DNA of 8,287 nt from Verrucomicrobiota bacterium (GTDB taxonomy: Bacteria; Verrucomicrobiota; Verrucomicrobiia; Chthoniobacterales; JAFAMB01). Where the stretch lies: contig JAFAXJ010000484.1 in NCBI GenBank assembly GCA_019241095.1, forward strand, positions 1 to 8,287. Direction: 5' to 3'. Positions within the stretch are counted from its first letter, which is position 1; each line of letters begins with the position of its first letter. The notes under the pieces were generated by a model. The model was not told the DNA's origin and did no database searches. It worked only from the letters and a program-made list of their open reading frames with translations. Shown piece by piece: positions 7,577 to 8,287 of the stretch. The translations under genes were made by a program, and so were the position numbers.

Positions 7577-7581
7577 TCCTT
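7577..7581 (-). promoter_or_regulatory. Ribosome binding site of the isomerase gene
   Basis: The minus strand reads AAGGA six bases before the ATG. It fixes the start codon and lies in the 21-nt gap after the nucleoside hydrolase stop. Confidence 0.7.
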
Positions 7582-7591
7582 TTGATAGATT

Positions 7592-8287
7592 TCAGAATTG
7601 CCGGGTAAATCTTGCGAGCTTGGCGAAGAAATCCTCCAAAATGAACCTCTGATCCACAGCGCGATAAACGCGGATAGGGCGATTTCGGCCCGTATGGACA
7701 TAGTTCATTTCAGCGTTAAACTCGGGGGCGGGCCTCCAATCGAACCAACCGCATTCCGGATACATCATCACGCCTATCGCGGGCGAATCGCCGAGCGATC
7801 GATGTTCGATAGGACCATGCCGATGGTATTTAGTATTCCATTCCACCAGCTGTTCGACCAGGTACCTACCCAACGCCCCCCTGTCGTAGACTTTCTCCAC
7901 TAGTTCGGCATAGCTGACAGCCATTCTCTTATACACGGTGCTAGGTATTTGCCATAATTCGATTTTCGACCGGAACACTACGTTTGCCGCTATAATATCA
8001 TTCCAAAGATTGTATTCCCATCCGCCCACTGGCCAATCCTCGCCGCCAATCCAGACAACACGCACATTGTGTTCTGCAATGGACGGCTCTTCGATCAGAG
8101 CTGAGGCCATATCAGTGAGCGGTCCGAGAAACGCTACATGCAACGGGCGCGGATCTTCTTTAAGCGCCTCTTGGATAATTAAGGCAGAACCCTCTGAGGG
8201 TACCGGGGTGTATTCGTCCGCAAGCCACTTTTCGGCGCCCGCGTGAACAGGAACACGCCCCTTCAGGTTCATCAGGTCGAGCAGCTT
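7592..8287 (-). CDS. Nucleoside hydrolase family protein, 5' end outside window
   Basis: The frame stays open to the window edge (KLLDL before the Met at 8272), so the N-terminus, including the DxDxxxDD calcium-binding motif of the family, is not visible. What is seen, numbering from that Met, is family-like: HVAFLGPLTDMASAL at 45-59 (the LGPLTN region), VVWIGGEDW at 72-80, WEYNLWND at 85-92 (E86 and N88, equivalent to the sugar-binding EFN motif) and GDSPAIGVM at 161-169, where D162 would complete the metal site. The His that precedes this Asp in inosine-uridine hydrolases is Gly here, which argues for an altered substrate or leaving-group activation. The family hydrolyses the N-glycosidic bond of nucleosides to base plus ribose. 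The downstream isomerase gene suggests that the released sugar is then isomerised. Co-transcribed, gap 21 nt. It probably belongs to a catabolic operon that starts beyond the window. Confidence 0.82.
   Translation of the reverse strand, partial: KLLDLMNLKGRVPVHAGAEKWLADEYTPVPSEGSALIIQEALKEDPRPLHVAFLGPLTDMASALIEEPSIAEHNVRVVWIGGEDWPVGGWEYNLWNDIIAANVVFRSKIELWQIPSTVYKRMAVSYAELVEKVYDRGALGRYLVEQLVEWNTKYHRHGPIEHRSLGDSPAIGVMMYPECGWFDWRPAPEFNAEMNYVHTGRNRPIRVYRAVDQRFILEDFFAKLARFTRQF

Overview
This is a bacterial window with two convergent gene blocks separated by a decayed stretch. Closely packed, overlapping genes, TTG and GTG starts, and the protein families present fit a proteobacterium. An alphaproteobacterium of the rhizobial type is my best guess, from the style of the GT4/FkbM/GT2 proteins and the pairing of a nucleoside hydrolase with a sugar isomerase. 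That placement is an inference from family resemblance; no marker gene is present.

Plus strand, 1-4706: a surface-polysaccharide (capsule, exopolysaccharide or O-antigen type) operon fragment. It holds (i) a GT4 glycosyltransferase missing only its first residues; (ii) a stand-alone 174-residue GT4 N-terminal half, paralogous to (i); (iii) an 854-residue fusion of a GT4 glycosyltransferase, a low-complexity linker, a coiled coil and a C-terminal FkbM methyltransferase; and (iv) a NeuD/PglD-type sugar O/N-acyltransferase. Consecutive genes overlap (TTGA, ATGA and 11 nt), so they are probably one translationally coupled transcript. Together they look able to add sugars to a growing glycan and to make or decorate acylated and O-methylated residues.

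Middle, 4707-6148: no intact gene. Most of it (about 4951-6049, minus strand) is the C-terminal part of a GT2 glycosyltransferase that has decayed through at least two in-frame stops and several frameshifts, but can still be read by changing frame. A weak minus-strand terminator-like hairpin lies beyond its end. A possible scrap of a further plus-strand glycosyltransferase start lies near 4845-4910.

Minus strand, 6149-8287: a two-gene catabolic operon fragment. A nucleoside hydrolase-family protein (5' end outside the window) is followed after 21 nt by an L-fucose/L-arabinose isomerase-family protein with its own good ribosome binding site. The pairing suggests cleavage of a nucleoside-like glycoside followed by aldose-ketose isomerisation of the released sugar.

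No tRNA, rRNA, CRISPR array, insertion sequence or attachment site was recognised. The most notable items are the lone GT4 half, the GT4-coiled coil-FkbM fusion with an altered FkbM motif, the GT2 ruin at the junction, and the hydrolase-isomerase pair.
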